In this document: positions 49,321 to 58,580 of the stretch, one piece after another
How the letters are laid out: every line of letters starts with the position of its first letter
Numbering within the stretch: the first letter of the stretch is position 1
Source: UBA6623 sp965217195
GTDB taxonomy: Bacteria > Acidobacteriota > Terriglobia > Bryobacterales > UBA6623
Length of the DNA: 64,000 bases
Assembly (NCBI GenBank): GCA_965217195.1
Contig: CBDCHL010000003.1
Location: 62,001-126,000 of the forward strand
Direction: 5' to 3'
Made by a program: the position numbers and the translations under genes
Notes under the pieces: model-generated
The model's database searches: none
What the model was told of the DNA's origin: nothing
Seen by the model: only the letters and a program-made list of their open reading frames with translations

Positions 49321-49859
49321 CAGGACTGGATCGGCTGGGGATGCGCTACGCAGTCGGGGGCTCGCTAGCGAGTTCGGTTCACGGCGTTCCCCGGGCGACC
49401 GTCGACGTTGACCTGGTCGTCGATCTGCCGGAATCCAAGATCGAGCCCCTGGCCGAAGACCTGAAAGCCGAGTTTTTCGCCGAAACGGATCTCATCCGCG
49501 ATGCCGTACGCTCGGGCCGGTCATTCACCTTGATTCACTACAAGAGTGCCTACAAATTTGATCTGTTCCCGCTTCCCGATGACCCCTACTATCGAACTGA
49601 ACTCGATCGCCGTTTCGAGGTGAACTTCCTCGTGACCGAGAGCCAATCACTGCGATTCTCGGTCGTCACCGCCGAAGACGCCGTTCTTACGAAACTCGTC
49701 TGGTATCAAGCGGGAGGCGAGGTTTCAACTCGCCAGTGGAACGATCTTTTGGGAATTGTGCAAATGAGAAGGCGTGAGTTGGACCGGGAGTATTTGCGGC
49801 GTTGGGCGTTGTATCTGAAGGTCGATCGGCTCTTGAGTCATCTGCTCGAAGAAACGTGA
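49293..49859 (+). CDS. Nucleotidyltransferase-fold protein (AbiEii/MNT-like)
   Basis: This 188-aa protein has the nucleotidyltransferase signature GMRYAVGGSLASSVHGVPRA followed by TVDVDLVVDLP, giving the GS motif and paired acidic residues of the active site. A later FSVVTAEDAVLTKLVWYQAG motif is typical of the small AbiEii-like group. The GTG start lies within the preceding gene. The two-gene unit resembles a toxin-antitoxin module, but no activity is shown by sequence. Confidence 0.8.
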   Translation: MGSAFESLLTGLDRLGMRYAVGGSLASSVHGVPRATVDVDLVVDLPESKIEPLAEDLKAEFFAETDLIRDAVRSGRSFTLIHYKSAYKFDLFPLPDDPYYRTELDRRFEVNFLVTESQSLRFSVVTAEDAVLTKLVWYQAGGEVSTRQWNDLLGIVQMRRRELDREYLRRWALYLKVDRLLSHLLEET

Positions 49860-49928
49860 CCCGGTGGTCTGCAATTCGACAATCCACGCGAAGGCGTAAA
49901 CAGGGGACTTCCCTCCGAAGAAACAGAG

Positions 49929-49948
49929 GCGTTGACGGAAGTCAACGC
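49929..49948. repeat. GGAA-loop hairpin, copy 2 (compensated pair)
   Basis: Stem gcgttgac/gtcaacgc, loop GGAA, preceded by gaagaaacagag as in copy 1. Compared with copies 1 and 3, one G-C pair has become T-A on both sides, so pairing is preserved. Confidence 0.75.
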
Positions 49949-50068
49949 TCAGCCCGGTTCATCGGACTTGGGTTCGACCGGCGACGGCGCCCTCGCTTGG
50001 CTCTTAAGTTATCCTAATTGTTTCGCGGGATGCGCTTCGTGTTCCGCGGACACTCCGGAGAGGTCGAT

Positions 50069-50662
50069 ATGTCGAAGGTTCTGATTCCCGTCGGCGATGC
50101 CATCGAAGCCGTTGACACTCTATACCCGTTTTTCCGTGTACAAGAGGACGGTTTTGAAGCCGTCGTCGCCGGGCAAGATGCCCGCGTCTACGCCATGGTG
50201 ATGCACGAGATTCCCCCCGGCTGGGACGTCACGCGCGAGGGCCCCAGCTACCACATCGAAGCGACCGTTGCGTTCCGCGACGTGGACCCCGCCGAATACG
50301 ACGGCCTGTTCGTTTCCGGCGGACGCGCACCCGAATACCTGCGCTACGACAAAATCCTACTCGACATCGTGCGGCATTTCTTCGAGGAGCAAAAACCCGT
50401 CGCCGTGGTCTGCCACGGGGTCGAGATCGTGGCTGCGGCCGACGTAATCCGCAACAGAAGAATGGCGACCGTCCCCAAGTGCCAACTCGATGTCGAATTC
50501 TCCGGTGGAACGTTCGTCAACGAAGGCTGCGTCGTCGACGGCAACATGGTCAGCGGTCGTACCTGGCACGACCATCATCTCTACATGCCGGTCTTCATGC
50601 GAAATCTCATTGAATACCGGACCGCAAAGGAAGCGTCCGTACCCACCGCCGTCGCGACGTAA
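50069..50662 (+). CDS. DJ-1/PfpI-family protein
   Basis: This 197-aa protein has SKVLIPVGDAIEAVDTLYPF, YDGLFVSGGRAPEYLRYD, VVCHGVEIVAAADVI with the nucleophile cysteine in the CHG elbow, and VVDGNMVSGRTWHDHHLYM. The family includes glyoxalase III, deglycase-like and protease-like members. The AVCHG elbow with a following His-His rather than the PfpI catalytic triad leaves the activity open. The ATG at 50069 follows ggagagg. Confidence 0.88.
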   Translation: MSKVLIPVGDAIEAVDTLYPFFRVQEDGFEAVVAGQDARVYAMVMHEIPPGWDVTREGPSYHIEATVAFRDVDPAEYDGLFVSGGRAPEYLRYDKILLDIVRHFFEEQKPVAVVCHGVEIVAAADVIRNRRMATVPKCQLDVEFSGGTFVNEGCVVDGNMVSGRTWHDHHLYMPVFMRNLIEYRTAKEASVPTAVAT

Positions 50663-50691
50663 TTTCGGCCCGTGAACGGACCACGGTCGCC

Positions 50692-50815
50692 CCCGCACAT
50701 TACCCCCGTACCCGCACATTACACCCGTAGCGCAGGTCTAGGCGCGCCTTTCGCCAGACCCTGCGTCACCCCTTCAGCAGCGTAGCGCAGGGTTCGAAGA
50801 AACCTGCGGCCTTAA
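50692..50815. repeat. 19-bp tandem duplication and REP-like palindromes
   Basis: Units cccgcacattacccccgta (50692-50710) and cccgcacattacacccgta (50711-50729) are in tandem. They are followed by gtagcgcaggtct ... agaccctgcg and gtagcgcagggttcg ... gaaacctgcgg, two inverted pairs sharing GTAGCGCAGG. This is the gap between convergent genes. Confidence 0.65.
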
Positions 50816-50822
50816 CTCGTTT

Positions 50823-51974
50823 TCAGCCGCCCTGCAACCCCTTGAATGCCGCGCTCAACTTCTCCACGTCTTCCTCGCTGTTGAACACATGCGGCGATAC
50901 CCGCAAATTCCCCTTCCGCGCCGTGACCGCGATTCGCTCCCTTTCTAAACGGACCGCGAGCTTCGAGGAATCGACCTCCGGAAAACGAGCTGTGACAATC
51001 GGCGAATCATACCCTGGCCCTTGATCCGCCGCAAGGTGTCCCCCCCGATCGCGCAGCACCACCCGCACCTTCGAAGCCAGGTCGAGTATCCGCTCTTCGA
51101 TATGCCCCGGCCCCAACTCGTGCATCCAATCCAGCACGGCGCCCAACGCGAAGATACCGCCGAAGTTCTGCATTCCGCCTTCGTAGCGAATCGCTCCGTC
51201 CGGCAGCTCGGGCGCGCCGTCATGGAGTTCGTCGACATCGCGCCAACGCTTATGGCTCCGCCAGCTATAGATTGCGGGCGCAAGCCAATCCCGCACCCGC
51301 GGAGAGATATAGGCAAACCCGATACCCGGCGGAGACAGCATCCATTTGTAGGCGTCGACAGCGAGAAAGTCGATCTTCGCGGCTCCAACATCGGTGCGCA
51401 ACGCACCGACGCTCTGCGTCCCGTCCACATAGAAAACGATTCCCCGGCTCCTTAGTTCCGCCCCGATGGACTCCAGAGGAACCCGCAGCCCGCTTGCGTA
51501 ATTGACCGAGCTCATCAGGACGAGCCGCGTTCGTTCCGTCAACGCGTCGACGAAGCGGTCAAGAGAAAAACCCCCATCGGAAACTTCGACTCGTGTAAAA
51601 CCCACTCCCGCCTTCGCCAAAACCTCGGGGAAATACAAGTTGTTCGGGAACTCGTGAGCCAAGCCGACAATGTGGTCGCCTTCGCGCCAGTCGATTCCGC
51701 CCATCAGCCAACCGAGGCCGGTGCCTGCATTGGGCACAAAGGCGATATCGTCGCCGCACGCCCCGATCAGCCGGCCGGCCGAGGCGCGAACCTCGTCGGC
51801 TTCGGTATACCACTCGAGAAAGTCGAGGCTTGCCCCCCGGTTTCGTCGTGCAAAAAAACGATTCGCCGCTTCGAGAGCGAACCGTGGTATCGGCCCAAAC
51901 CCGGCCGAGTTGAGATACACCCATTCATCAAGGACGGGAAACGCTTCGCGCATTCGATTCAGATCGGCGATCAT
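50823..51974 (-). CDS. Class V aminotransferase-family PLP enzyme
   Basis: This 383-aa PLP-dependent protein of the cysteine desulfurase/isopenicillin-N epimerase-like group has WVYLNSAGFGPIPRFALEAA, VPNAGTGLGWLMGG, HEFPNNLYFP, VFYVDGTQSVGALRTDV with the PLP-pocket Asp, and FLAVDAYKWMLSPPGIGF with the Schiff-base lysine. No desulfurase-type catalytic Cys loop is evident near the C-terminus. The ATG at 51974 is chosen; an ATG at 52025 would run into the divergent gene. The substrate is unknown. Confidence 0.85.
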   Translation of the reverse strand: MIADLNRMREAFPVLDEWVYLNSAGFGPIPRFALEAANRFFARRNRGASLDFLEWYTEADEVRASAGRLIGACGDDIAFVPNAGTGLGWLMGGIDWREGDHIVGLAHEFPNNLYFPEVLAKAGVGFTRVEVSDGGFSLDRFVDALTERTRLVLMSSVNYASGLRVPLESIGAELRSRGIVFYVDGTQSVGALRTDVGAAKIDFLAVDAYKWMLSPPGIGFAYISPRVRDWLAPAIYSWRSHKRWRDVDELHDGAPELPDGAIRYEGGMQNFGGIFALGAVLDWMHELGPGHIEERILDLASKVRVVLRDRGGHLAADQGPGYDSPIVTARFPEVDSSKLAVRLERERIAVTARKGNLRVSPHVFNSEEDVEKLSAAFKGLQGG

Positions 51975-52023
51975 AAGAAACAGCTTATCCCGCGCGGCGG
52001 GGCGGACGTCTCGCCATTCCTCC

Positions 52024-53127
52024 ATGCTCTTCGTCGACCCGGCTCTGTTTCACCGCCATCTCGGCTTGCCCCAGGAGACCGCACCCGACGCCGTGACGGC
52101 CTCCTTGGCCGACGCCGCCCGCGACTGGTATCGCGAACACGGCGACCCCTGGTCCCATGTATCGATCCGCGAAATCCGCTCCATCGAGGGCAATCGGGTC
52201 CTGCTCGAAGGCGAGGACACGCTCACGAGCGCTGTCCTTGCCGACGGCTTCCGCTCCGTCGACGCCCGGAAGGTTGCCGTCGTCGGCGTCAGCTCCGGTG
52301 CGGCCGTTGACCGCGAAATCGACGCAAGTTTCCAAAACGACCGTCCTGCCGAGGCGATGATCCTCAACGCCTACGCCGTCGCCGCTGCCGAACACCTGCG
52401 CGCGCGCCAAGGCCGCCGTCTGCGACGGCAATCCGCCAAATCGGGAATGACCGTGCTGCCGCACTACAGCCCGGGCTACGACGGATGGGATTTAGACGAC
52501 CAGGCGACGCTCTTCGCCGCGCTCGAAGAACACGGGCCGCTGAGCCTGCTGCCCTCGAGTGGGTTGAAACCGACACGGTCGGCGCTGGCGATTTTCGCGA
52601 TCACCGCGCAAGCGATTCCGGCAAGCGAACTCGACGGTTTTTGGTTCCACCAGCGGAGCAGCGAAAGTAGCGGCAACGGTGCGGGGTCTCGCAACCGCTA
52701 TTCTTTCCCCGAAAAGACACTCACGAAATGGAGCCGTGAGCGGTTGACGATCGAGGAGCAGCCGGACGGCAAACTCATCGCCCGCTTTCGTTTCGACGGC
52801 ACGACCTGCAGCAGTTTGGGATTGCCGCTGGCGTTCGATTATTCCATCGAGTTGAGCGCCGAGGGCCCTGACGGGCGGCTGATCCTGTATTCTCGCTGCC
52901 GTCCTGCGGCGGGCGACAGCGGCTACCGCTCGATGTGCGGCTATCTGGCCGACCCTGATCGCATGACAGCCGCGTTCAACGAGCAACCGCTGCCCGGCCG
53001 GCTGCTCAACGACGCTCTCGGCCGGCCCGACGAGATCAGCGCCTCGGGCTGTCTGTGTTTAGAATCGAACCGCAACCACAAATGGAGCATCGTCCTACAG
53101 ACGCTCCATTACCGGCTGGCAGTCTAG
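52024..53127 (+). CDS. Methionine synthase activation-domain-like protein
   Basis: This 367-aa protein has a middle portion carrying VLPHYSPGYDGWDLDDQATL and LLPSSGLKPTRSALAIF, which parallel the SPGYxxWxxxxQ and SxxMxPxKSVS motifs of the B12-dependent methionine synthase activation domain. The N-terminal part (VAVVGVSSGAAVDREIDASF, ILNAYAVAAAEHLRARQG) also fits that domain. After about residue 205 it has a separate domain of unknown kind. It is divergent from the aminotransferase gene with about 50 bp between starts, implying a shared promoter region. It may serve a corrinoid methyltransferase encoded elsewhere. Confidence 0.65.
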   Translation: MLFVDPALFHRHLGLPQETAPDAVTASLADAARDWYREHGDPWSHVSIREIRSIEGNRVLLEGEDTLTSAVLADGFRSVDARKVAVVGVSSGAAVDREIDASFQNDRPAEAMILNAYAVAAAEHLRARQGRRLRRQSAKSGMTVLPHYSPGYDGWDLDDQATLFAALEEHGPLSLLPSSGLKPTRSALAIFAITAQAIPASELDGFWFHQRSSESSGNGAGSRNRYSFPEKTLTKWSRERLTIEEQPDGKLIARFRFDGTTCSSLGLPLAFDYSIELSAEGPDGRLILYSRCRPAAGDSGYRSMCGYLADPDRMTAAFNEQPLPGRLLNDALGRPDEISASGCLCLESNRNHKWSIVLQTLHYRLAV

Positions 53128-53183
53128 AACGGTAGAAGGCGCGACATCGCATCCCGTTCAAATGAGACAATGCGCCCAACCCG

Positions 53184-55577
53184 TCAGCGCCGCTCGACCT
53201 CCAGCAGCCAATCCGGCGACTTCAGAACTTCCCGCGGACGGCTGCCGTCGGGGGGTCCGATGATGCCGTCTCTTTCCATCGCGTCGAGAATGCGGGCGGC
53301 CCGCCCGTATCCCAGCCGAAGTCTTCTTTGCAAGGTTGAGGTCGAGGCCTTGCCCATCTCGAGCACGATGCGCACGGCGTCTTCATACGCCGGGTCGTCG
53401 AAGACCTCGTCATCTTCGACCGCGCCCTCGCCGTCCTCCTTGTCGTCCGGCTTCGACAGAAACTCCTCTTTGTATTCGGGCTGGGCTTGCTGCTTCCAGA
53501 AATTGACGACGGCATGGGACTCTTCTTCCGACACCAGTGGACCGTGCAAGCGGATCATCCGTCCCGACCCGGGCGGCAGGAAAAGCATGTCCCCGCGCCC
53601 GAGCAACGATTCAGCGCCCATGGCGTCGAGAATGGTGCGGGAGTCGACGCGCGTCGCGAGTCGGAAGGAAATGCGGGCGGGAATATTGGCCTTGATCAGG
53701 CCGGTAATCACGTCGACGCTGGGCCGTTGAGTCGCCAAGATGAGGTGAATGCCCGCCGCACGAGCCATCTGCGCCAGACGCGTGATGGACTCCTCGACCT
53801 GGCGCCCCTCGACCATCATGAGGTCGGCCAACTCGTCGATGATGATGACGATGCAGGGAAGGTCGGGCGGCAACTCGGGCGCACCTTCTTCGCGTTCCGC
53901 GCGCAACCGCTCCATCTTGCGGTTGAATTGGTCGATGTTGCGCACGCCGTATTCCGCCAACAGCTTCAGGCGTTGCTCCATCTCGCGGGTGGCGTTCCTC
54001 AATGCATTCGACGCCTTTTTCATATCGGTGATGACCGGCGTCAGCAGATGCGGAATGTCCGCATAGAGCCCCAGCTCGACCGTCTTAGGGTCGACCATGA
54101 TAAAGCGCACCTGATCCGGTGTCGACGTGTAGAGAATTGACATCACCAGGCTGTTGATGAGAACGCTCTTGCCCGATCCCGTCGAGCCGGCGACTAACAG
54201 GTGCGGCATCGAATCCAGTCTGCCGATGTGAATCTTGCCGTTGATATCTTTGCCGAGCGACAGCGTCAGCCGCGACGACGAGCCGCCGAATTCCGGCGAT
54301 TCGATGATCTCTCGCAAAACGATAATTTCACGCTCACGATTGGGTACTTCGATCCCGATCGTGGACTTACCGGGAATTCTTTCCACCAGGATCGACTCGC
54401 ACTCGAGAGCCAAGCAAAGGTCTTCGGCCAAGTGAGTCACTTTGCTGTACTTGACGCCGGGATCGGGCTTAAATTCAAACGTCGTCACCACCGGGCCGGG
54501 GTTGATTTGCTTGACCGACCCTTTCACGCCGAATTCCTCGTACTTGGCGCAAATCGCCCTAGCGATCTCCTGCAGCTCCTCCGGATCGAAGACGCTCGCG
54601 ATCGCGGGCGACTTCAGCAGCAGCGTCGAAGGCAGTTGGTAAGCCGGCCGTGGTGCGGGTTCGACCGACGTTTCCCGAACCCATCGCGAGAGCGCATCGC
54701 CGGTCGGCTCAAGTTCCTCCTCCGAGTCGAGATCGAACGGCGGAAGCTCGTCGTCCTCGTCGTCGTCGGCCCCGTCTCGCGCTCCGTCATAGGGAACGAT
54801 CGGAGGCAAGGTGTCAACAGACGCTTCCTCCGACGAGCCATCGTCGAAAACCGCCACGATCTCGTCCGGGTCGCCCGCTGAATCGTAGAGGTCGACAACC
54901 TCGCCGGCTTCGGGTAACACCGGAAGTTGCTCCGCGGCTTGCGCTTCAGCCCTCCGGGCCCGTCGCGCCGAGGCCCTTTCCCGCTGACTCTCCCGCCAAG
55001 CTTGCCAGTTCTGTCGCAGTGCCTCTACCGGGTCACCCAACGCCCGAAATCGCTCAACGGCCGCCTCGATCGTAACGGACGTCATCAGGTAGACCGACAC
55101 AACCGCCGCCGCAAGCAGAAACAGCACCGCCCCCACTTGGTTAAGGAAACCGACCAGTAGATCGGCCGCCACGAAGCCCAAGGTGCCCCCCGGCAAGACG
55201 GTGTCGTGGAAAATCCGCGTCAAAGGCGCAACCGCCAACCCCGCGCACGCTGTCAAGACGAAACAAGTCGAGCCGATGAAGCGTTCCGCGGGCCGCTCGA
55301 TCCGCGTCGAGCGAATCCAGCACCACCCCAGCACAAGTGCAAACACCGGAAGCAAGTACGCCCCCGCACCGAGCACCTGCAGTGCCAGGTCGCTCCCGTA
55401 AGCGCCGGGCTTACCGATTAGATTGCGGAACTCGCCGTTGCCGCCCGCTGTATTCCAAGACGGGTCGAACGGGTGGTAAGAAACCAAGCTCAGGGCGCCG
55501 CAGACGCCCGAAATGAGCAGCAGAAAACCGACCGGCTCGTTGAGCCGGGGTTTATCGGTGGGTTGTAGAAACGTCAC
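53184..55577 (-). CDS. ftsK: DNA translocase FtsK/SpoIIIE
   Basis: This 797-aa protein has N-terminal membrane helices (about 15-165), a charged and acidic linker (PYDGARDGADDDEDDE), and a motor domain with Walker A VAGSTGSGKSVLINSLV, MVDPKTVELGLYADIPHLL, IDELADLMMVEGRQVEESIT and RISFRLATRVDSRTILD. The gamma winged-helix domain closes it (VLEMGKASTSTLQRRLRLGY), which reads KOPS-type polar sequences. It pumps chromosome ends through the septum for dimer resolution. It lies 49 bp downstream of uppP in the same direction. Confidence 0.96.
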   Translation of the reverse strand: MTFLQPTDKPRLNEPVGFLLLISGVCGALSLVSYHPFDPSWNTAGGNGEFRNLIGKPGAYGSDLALQVLGAGAYLLPVFALVLGWCWIRSTRIERPAERFIGSTCFVLTACAGLAVAPLTRIFHDTVLPGGTLGFVAADLLVGFLNQVGAVLFLLAAAVVSVYLMTSVTIEAAVERFRALGDPVEALRQNWQAWRESQRERASARRARRAEAQAAEQLPVLPEAGEVVDLYDSAGDPDEIVAVFDDGSSEEASVDTLPPIVPYDGARDGADDDEDDELPPFDLDSEEELEPTGDALSRWVRETSVEPAPRPAYQLPSTLLLKSPAIASVFDPEELQEIARAICAKYEEFGVKGSVKQINPGPVVTTFEFKPDPGVKYSKVTHLAEDLCLALECESILVERIPGKSTIGIEVPNREREIIVLREIIESPEFGGSSSRLTLSLGKDINGKIHIGRLDSMPHLLVAGSTGSGKSVLINSLVMSILYTSTPDQVRFIMVDPKTVELGLYADIPHLLTPVITDMKKASNALRNATREMEQRLKLLAEYGVRNIDQFNRKMERLRAEREEGAPELPPDLPCIVIIIDELADLMMVEGRQVEESITRLAQMARAAGIHLILATQRPSVDVITGLIKANIPARISFRLATRVDSRTILDAMGAESLLGRGDMLFLPPGSGRMIRLHGPLVSEEESHAVVNFWKQQAQPEYKEEFLSKPDDKEDGEGAVEDDEVFDDPAYEDAVRIVLEMGKASTSTLQRRLRLGYGRAARILDAMERDGIIGPPDGSRPREVLKSPDWLLEVERR

Positions 55578-55626
55578 TCCCTCTCTCCTCGCCGGAATCG
55601 AGCCGACCTCTCATCGAAACTCGATT

Positions 55627-56478
55627 TCAATCAGCGAAGGAGGAGCCGAAGAATGACGCGAGAGCCAGTATCATTATGCCAGAGATCACCCGGTAATAGA
55701 CGAAGATTCTCATCGTACGCGTCTGCAGATAACGGATCAGGAAAGCGATAACGGCGTACCCCGCTAAGGCGCTGACAATGACACCCACCAGGAAGGGCAT
55801 CTGCATCTCGTTGGCGAGTCCCCCCTCCGACCACAGACTGTAACCCGCCTTCAGCGACGCCCCGAGGATGATCGGGCTCGACAGCAAAAACGAAAAGCGC
55901 GCCGCCGATGCCCGCTCGACGCCCAAAAACAGGCCTGCCGCGATGGTAATGCCTGATCGAGACGTACCCGGAATCAGCGCAAGAGCCTGCGCGCAGCCGA
56001 TCAGTAAGGCGTCGCGCAAGCTCATTCCGCCCAGGTTGCGAGTCAAGGCCGTGCGGCGGTCGGCCCAGCCGATCAACAGGCCGACGGCGATCAGCATCAC
56101 GCCGATCAGGAACGGACTGCGAAGCGCACCCTCGATATAGTCCTCGAACAGCAGTCCTGCTATGCCCGCGGGAAACGTGGCGGCGACCAGAAACAAGAAC
56201 AATCGGGGATTCTCGTACAGATCGCGATCATGTTCGCCCGGGGAGGGTTCAAGAACTCTGCGCCCCACGCTCAGGAACAGCAAGCGCAGCCAAGTCTTCG
56301 AAAAATAGATCAGGACGGCGACCAATGTGCCGACGTGCAGCGCGATGCTGAAGTCGAGCCCGGGGTCGTCCCAACCGAAAAGCCAGGGCACGACCACCAA
56401 ATGCGCCGTGCTGCTGATCGGCAGAAACTCCGTGGCGGCCTGCACCAGCGCCAGGATCACGACTTGGTAAAGCGGCAT
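55627..56478 (-). CDS. uppP: Undecaprenyl-diphosphatase UppP/BacA
   Basis: This 283-aa membrane protein of normal family length has both catalytic motifs: ATEFLPISSTAHLVVVPW near the N-terminus and IPGTSRSGITIAAGLFLG in the middle. It recycles undecaprenyl pyrophosphate for peptidoglycan and other envelope polymers and confers bacitracin resistance when abundant. It is the upstream gene of the uppP-ftsK unit. Confidence 0.95.
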   Translation of the reverse strand: MPLYQVVILALVQAATEFLPISSTAHLVVVPWLFGWDDPGLDFSIALHVGTLVAVLIYFSKTWLRLLFLSVGRRVLEPSPGEHDRDLYENPRLFLFLVAATFPAGIAGLLFEDYIEGALRSPFLIGVMLIAVGLLIGWADRRTALTRNLGGMSLRDALLIGCAQALALIPGTSRSGITIAAGLFLGVERASAARFSFLLSSPIILGASLKAGYSLWSEGGLANEMQMPFLVGVIVSALAGYAVIAFLIRYLQTRTMRIFVYYRVISGIMILALASFFGSSFAD

Positions 56479-57006
56479 GAAGGACTGTGAAACAATCGCG
56501 TGTTGGGGAGCCGCGAAGCGGCGACCGGATTATAGCCTAGGGTGGAGCCAACAGGCGAACCCCAGCCGTCCGGACAGTCCGTGGTGAAAGGGTGTTCGGG
56601 CGAAAAAGGGGCACTGCCAAGGACTGCCGCCCGATTTTCGCTTATCGAACCGCATTGTTTCCAAGGCCCGTGGATCGCGCAAATCGGTGGCTCTTCCGAA
56701 AATCCCCCCGGAATCTTCTCGATACCGAAACCCCCGATGTGGCGCACGCACTCTTGCGTGCCGTGTCGCCACTCGTGCCGACATCTCTTCCAATTCCCAA
56801 GCGCATCGAACCCGCCCTTTTTTGGCGCCGGAGACGCGCTCGGCAAGTTCGGCCCGACCCTGGCCGGCCCCGCTGCGATGAACGTCCAATTCAAAACAAT
56901 ATCCCCCAACCGTGACCACTCCGGCACACCCCGCGAAGTAGTAGAATACTCGCTCTGATACCCGTCGTCGCCAAAGGCGATAACTTACATCCGAGAGGCC
57001 CGTTCG
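56479..57006. other. Gene-free repeat-like stretch upstream of a small gene
   Basis: No gene is supported. It contains gtggcgcacgcactcttgcg followed by tgccgtgtcgcc, a direct and inverted array of GGCGCACGCA/TGCGTGCC motifs. Similar wording (cttgcgtaccacgtcgccag) recurs near 58793-58815. Near 56963-56977 is a TCGCC-AAA-GGCGA hairpin. This looks like dispersed-repeat debris. Confidence 0.5.
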
Positions 57007-57228
57007 ATGAATCCCCAGTTCGTCCGCATTCGTAACCGCATCATCAACCTGGCGGCGATCTCCTACGTCCGGCTCTACGACGAGCTCGATCGCGTCGACA
57101 TCCGGCTCCTCGGGCCCCACCACGACGTCGCGCTGACCATCACCCTCGCAGGCGACGAGGCCGAACCGGTCCGCCGATTCTTCCTTAACTCCAACCTCGT
57201 CACCGACCTGCGCCCGCCCGGGGCCTAG
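57007..57228 (+). CDS. Small conserved hypothetical protein, 73 aa
   Basis: The product begins MNPQFVRIRNRIINLAAISY and continues VRLYDELDRVDIRLLG, then ALTITLAGDEAEPVRRFF. The RxRIINLxxIxYV opening, followed by short strands and a helix, is a pattern I associate with small single-domain proteins of unknown function. gagagg lies about 8 nt before the ATG. The minus-strand frame through it is a shadow. Confidence 0.7.
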   Translation: MNPQFVRIRNRIINLAAISYVRLYDELDRVDIRLLGPHHDVALTITLAGDEAEPVRRFFLNSNLVTDLRPPGA

Positions 57229-57318
57229 AGGCCGCGACAATGCTCCGCCGCGTTTCCCGTCACCAGACCCACTCGATCAGACAAAAATTAGCACCACTAC
57301 AGCGCAAGTTCCTCCACA

Positions 57319-57333
57319 ATAAGCTAACCTTAT
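57319..57333 (+). promoter_or_regulatory. Putative LysR operator (T-N11-A dyad)
   Basis: ATAAGCTAACCTTAT is a perfect 5+5 dyad and fits T-N11-A, the LysR-type core. It ends 7 nt before the ATG of the LysR gene, over the place where a ribosome site would be. It suggests negative autoregulation. Confidence 0.5.
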
Positions 57334-57340
57334 AGTTGGC

Positions 57341-58228
57341 ATGGGCATCTCCCATTTCAAAGTCATTCGCGACATTGCCCAAACCAGCAGTGTCAGTCGC
57401 GCCGCCGAGCTGAACGACATCAGCCAGTCCGCTGCCAGCCAGCTCGTGAGACAGCTGGAGAAGCGACTGGCCGTCGAGCTCCTTGACCGCTCAAAACGCC
57501 CTCTGAAACTCACTGCGGCCGGCAAGCTCTACGCCTCGGCCTCCCGTGACATCGTCCGCCGCTACGCCGAGATGGAATCGCAGCTCGAAGCCCTTCGCAA
57601 GGAATTCGCCGGGACTGTCCGTGTCGCCTCGATCTATTCCACCGGCCTCTACCAAATGGCCCGCATGAAGGAGCGATTCGAAGAGCAACACTCCGAAGCC
57701 CGCGTCCATCTCGAATACATGCGTCCCGACAAGGTCTATCAGGCCGTTGCGGAAGACCAAGCCGACCTGGGTCTGGTCAGCTACCCCAATCCCGGCAAGA
57801 ACCTCAAGGCCATCCCCTGGCGCTCCGAGCGAATGGTGCTGGTATGCCATCCCGCTCACCGGCTCGCTCGCAAGCGCTCCCTCAAACCCGCCGACCTCGA
57901 AGGAGAGGAATTCGTCAGTTTCGACCCCGACCTGTCGATTCGCAAAGTCCTCGACCGATTCTTCCGAGACCATGGCGTGCACCGCAAAGTCGTACTCGAG
58001 TTCGACAACATCCAAATGATCAAGGAAGCGTTGACCATCGGTTCCGGCATCAGCATCCTGCCCGAACGAACCGTCCGCCATGAGGCCATTGAAGGCAGGC
58101 TCGTCACCCTCCCCGTGGAAGCCGAGGGCCTGGTCCGGCCGGTCGGCATCATCCACCGCCGAGGCAGGAAATTCTCGCCCGCCGCGTCCCAGTTCTTGGA
58201 CTTCCTGCGCCAAGCTGACCCCGAGTAG
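57341..58228 (+). CDS. LysR-family transcriptional regulator
   Basis: This 295-aa protein has an N-terminal winged helix with SSVSRAAELNDISQSAASQL and VRQLEKRLAVELLDRSKRPL, and a linker helix. A periplasmic-binding-like effector domain follows (GTVRVASIYSTGLYQM, DQADLGLVSYPNPG, MVLVCHPAHRLARKRSLKPA, IGSGISILPERTV). No divergent target gene is adjacent, so its regulon is elsewhere or it controls itself through the dyad just upstream. Confidence 0.93.
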   Translation: MGISHFKVIRDIAQTSSVSRAAELNDISQSAASQLVRQLEKRLAVELLDRSKRPLKLTAAGKLYASASRDIVRRYAEMESQLEALRKEFAGTVRVASIYSTGLYQMARMKERFEEQHSEARVHLEYMRPDKVYQAVAEDQADLGLVSYPNPGKNLKAIPWRSERMVLVCHPAHRLARKRSLKPADLEGEEFVSFDPDLSIRKVLDRFFRDHGVHRKVVLEFDNIQMIKEALTIGSGISILPERTVRHEAIEGRLVTLPVEAEGLVRPVGIIHRRGRKFSPAASQFLDFLRQADPE

Positions 58229-58560
58229 CCGATGCGCGCACCTTCGCGCGGATCAATTCGCGATGCTCACCGTCGGTGCCGCCGCCTCTCCCCAAACCCG
58301 CTGAAGCCCCCTCCGACAGCAAGCGACTAAAGAGGTAATAATCGGTACCCCCGCCGACCAGAATCAGAGCCCCGAGCAAAAGCGACGGGCCACTCCCCCG
58401 TCAACTCCAAACCGCCACACCTCTAGCGCCTCGCTTTCGAGCCGCCGTCAGGTCGGTTGCCCTCGAAGAAGGCGGGCAAACAGTAGCGAGCTCGGCGCCA
58501 AGATTCAAGGCCGGAGCCCGAGTTACCGAACGTTCACCTGGGGGTTCGACCTAATACCGG

Positions 58561-58580
58561 CCCGGCCCGCAAAGGCCGGG
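58561..58580. repeat. GC-rich palindrome
   Basis: Arms CCCGGCC (58561-58567) and GGCCGGG (58574-58580) with loop CGCAAA. No T-run follows, so it is more REP-like than terminator-like. Confidence 0.5.

Noticed and set aside
50692..50729. Start of a CRISPR array
   Set aside because: Only two adjacent 19-bp units without spacers; it is a simple tandem duplication.
56530..57240. 236-aa minus-strand frame over the uppP upstream region
   Set aside because: Covers repeat-like sequence and is antisense to the better 73-aa plus-strand gene.
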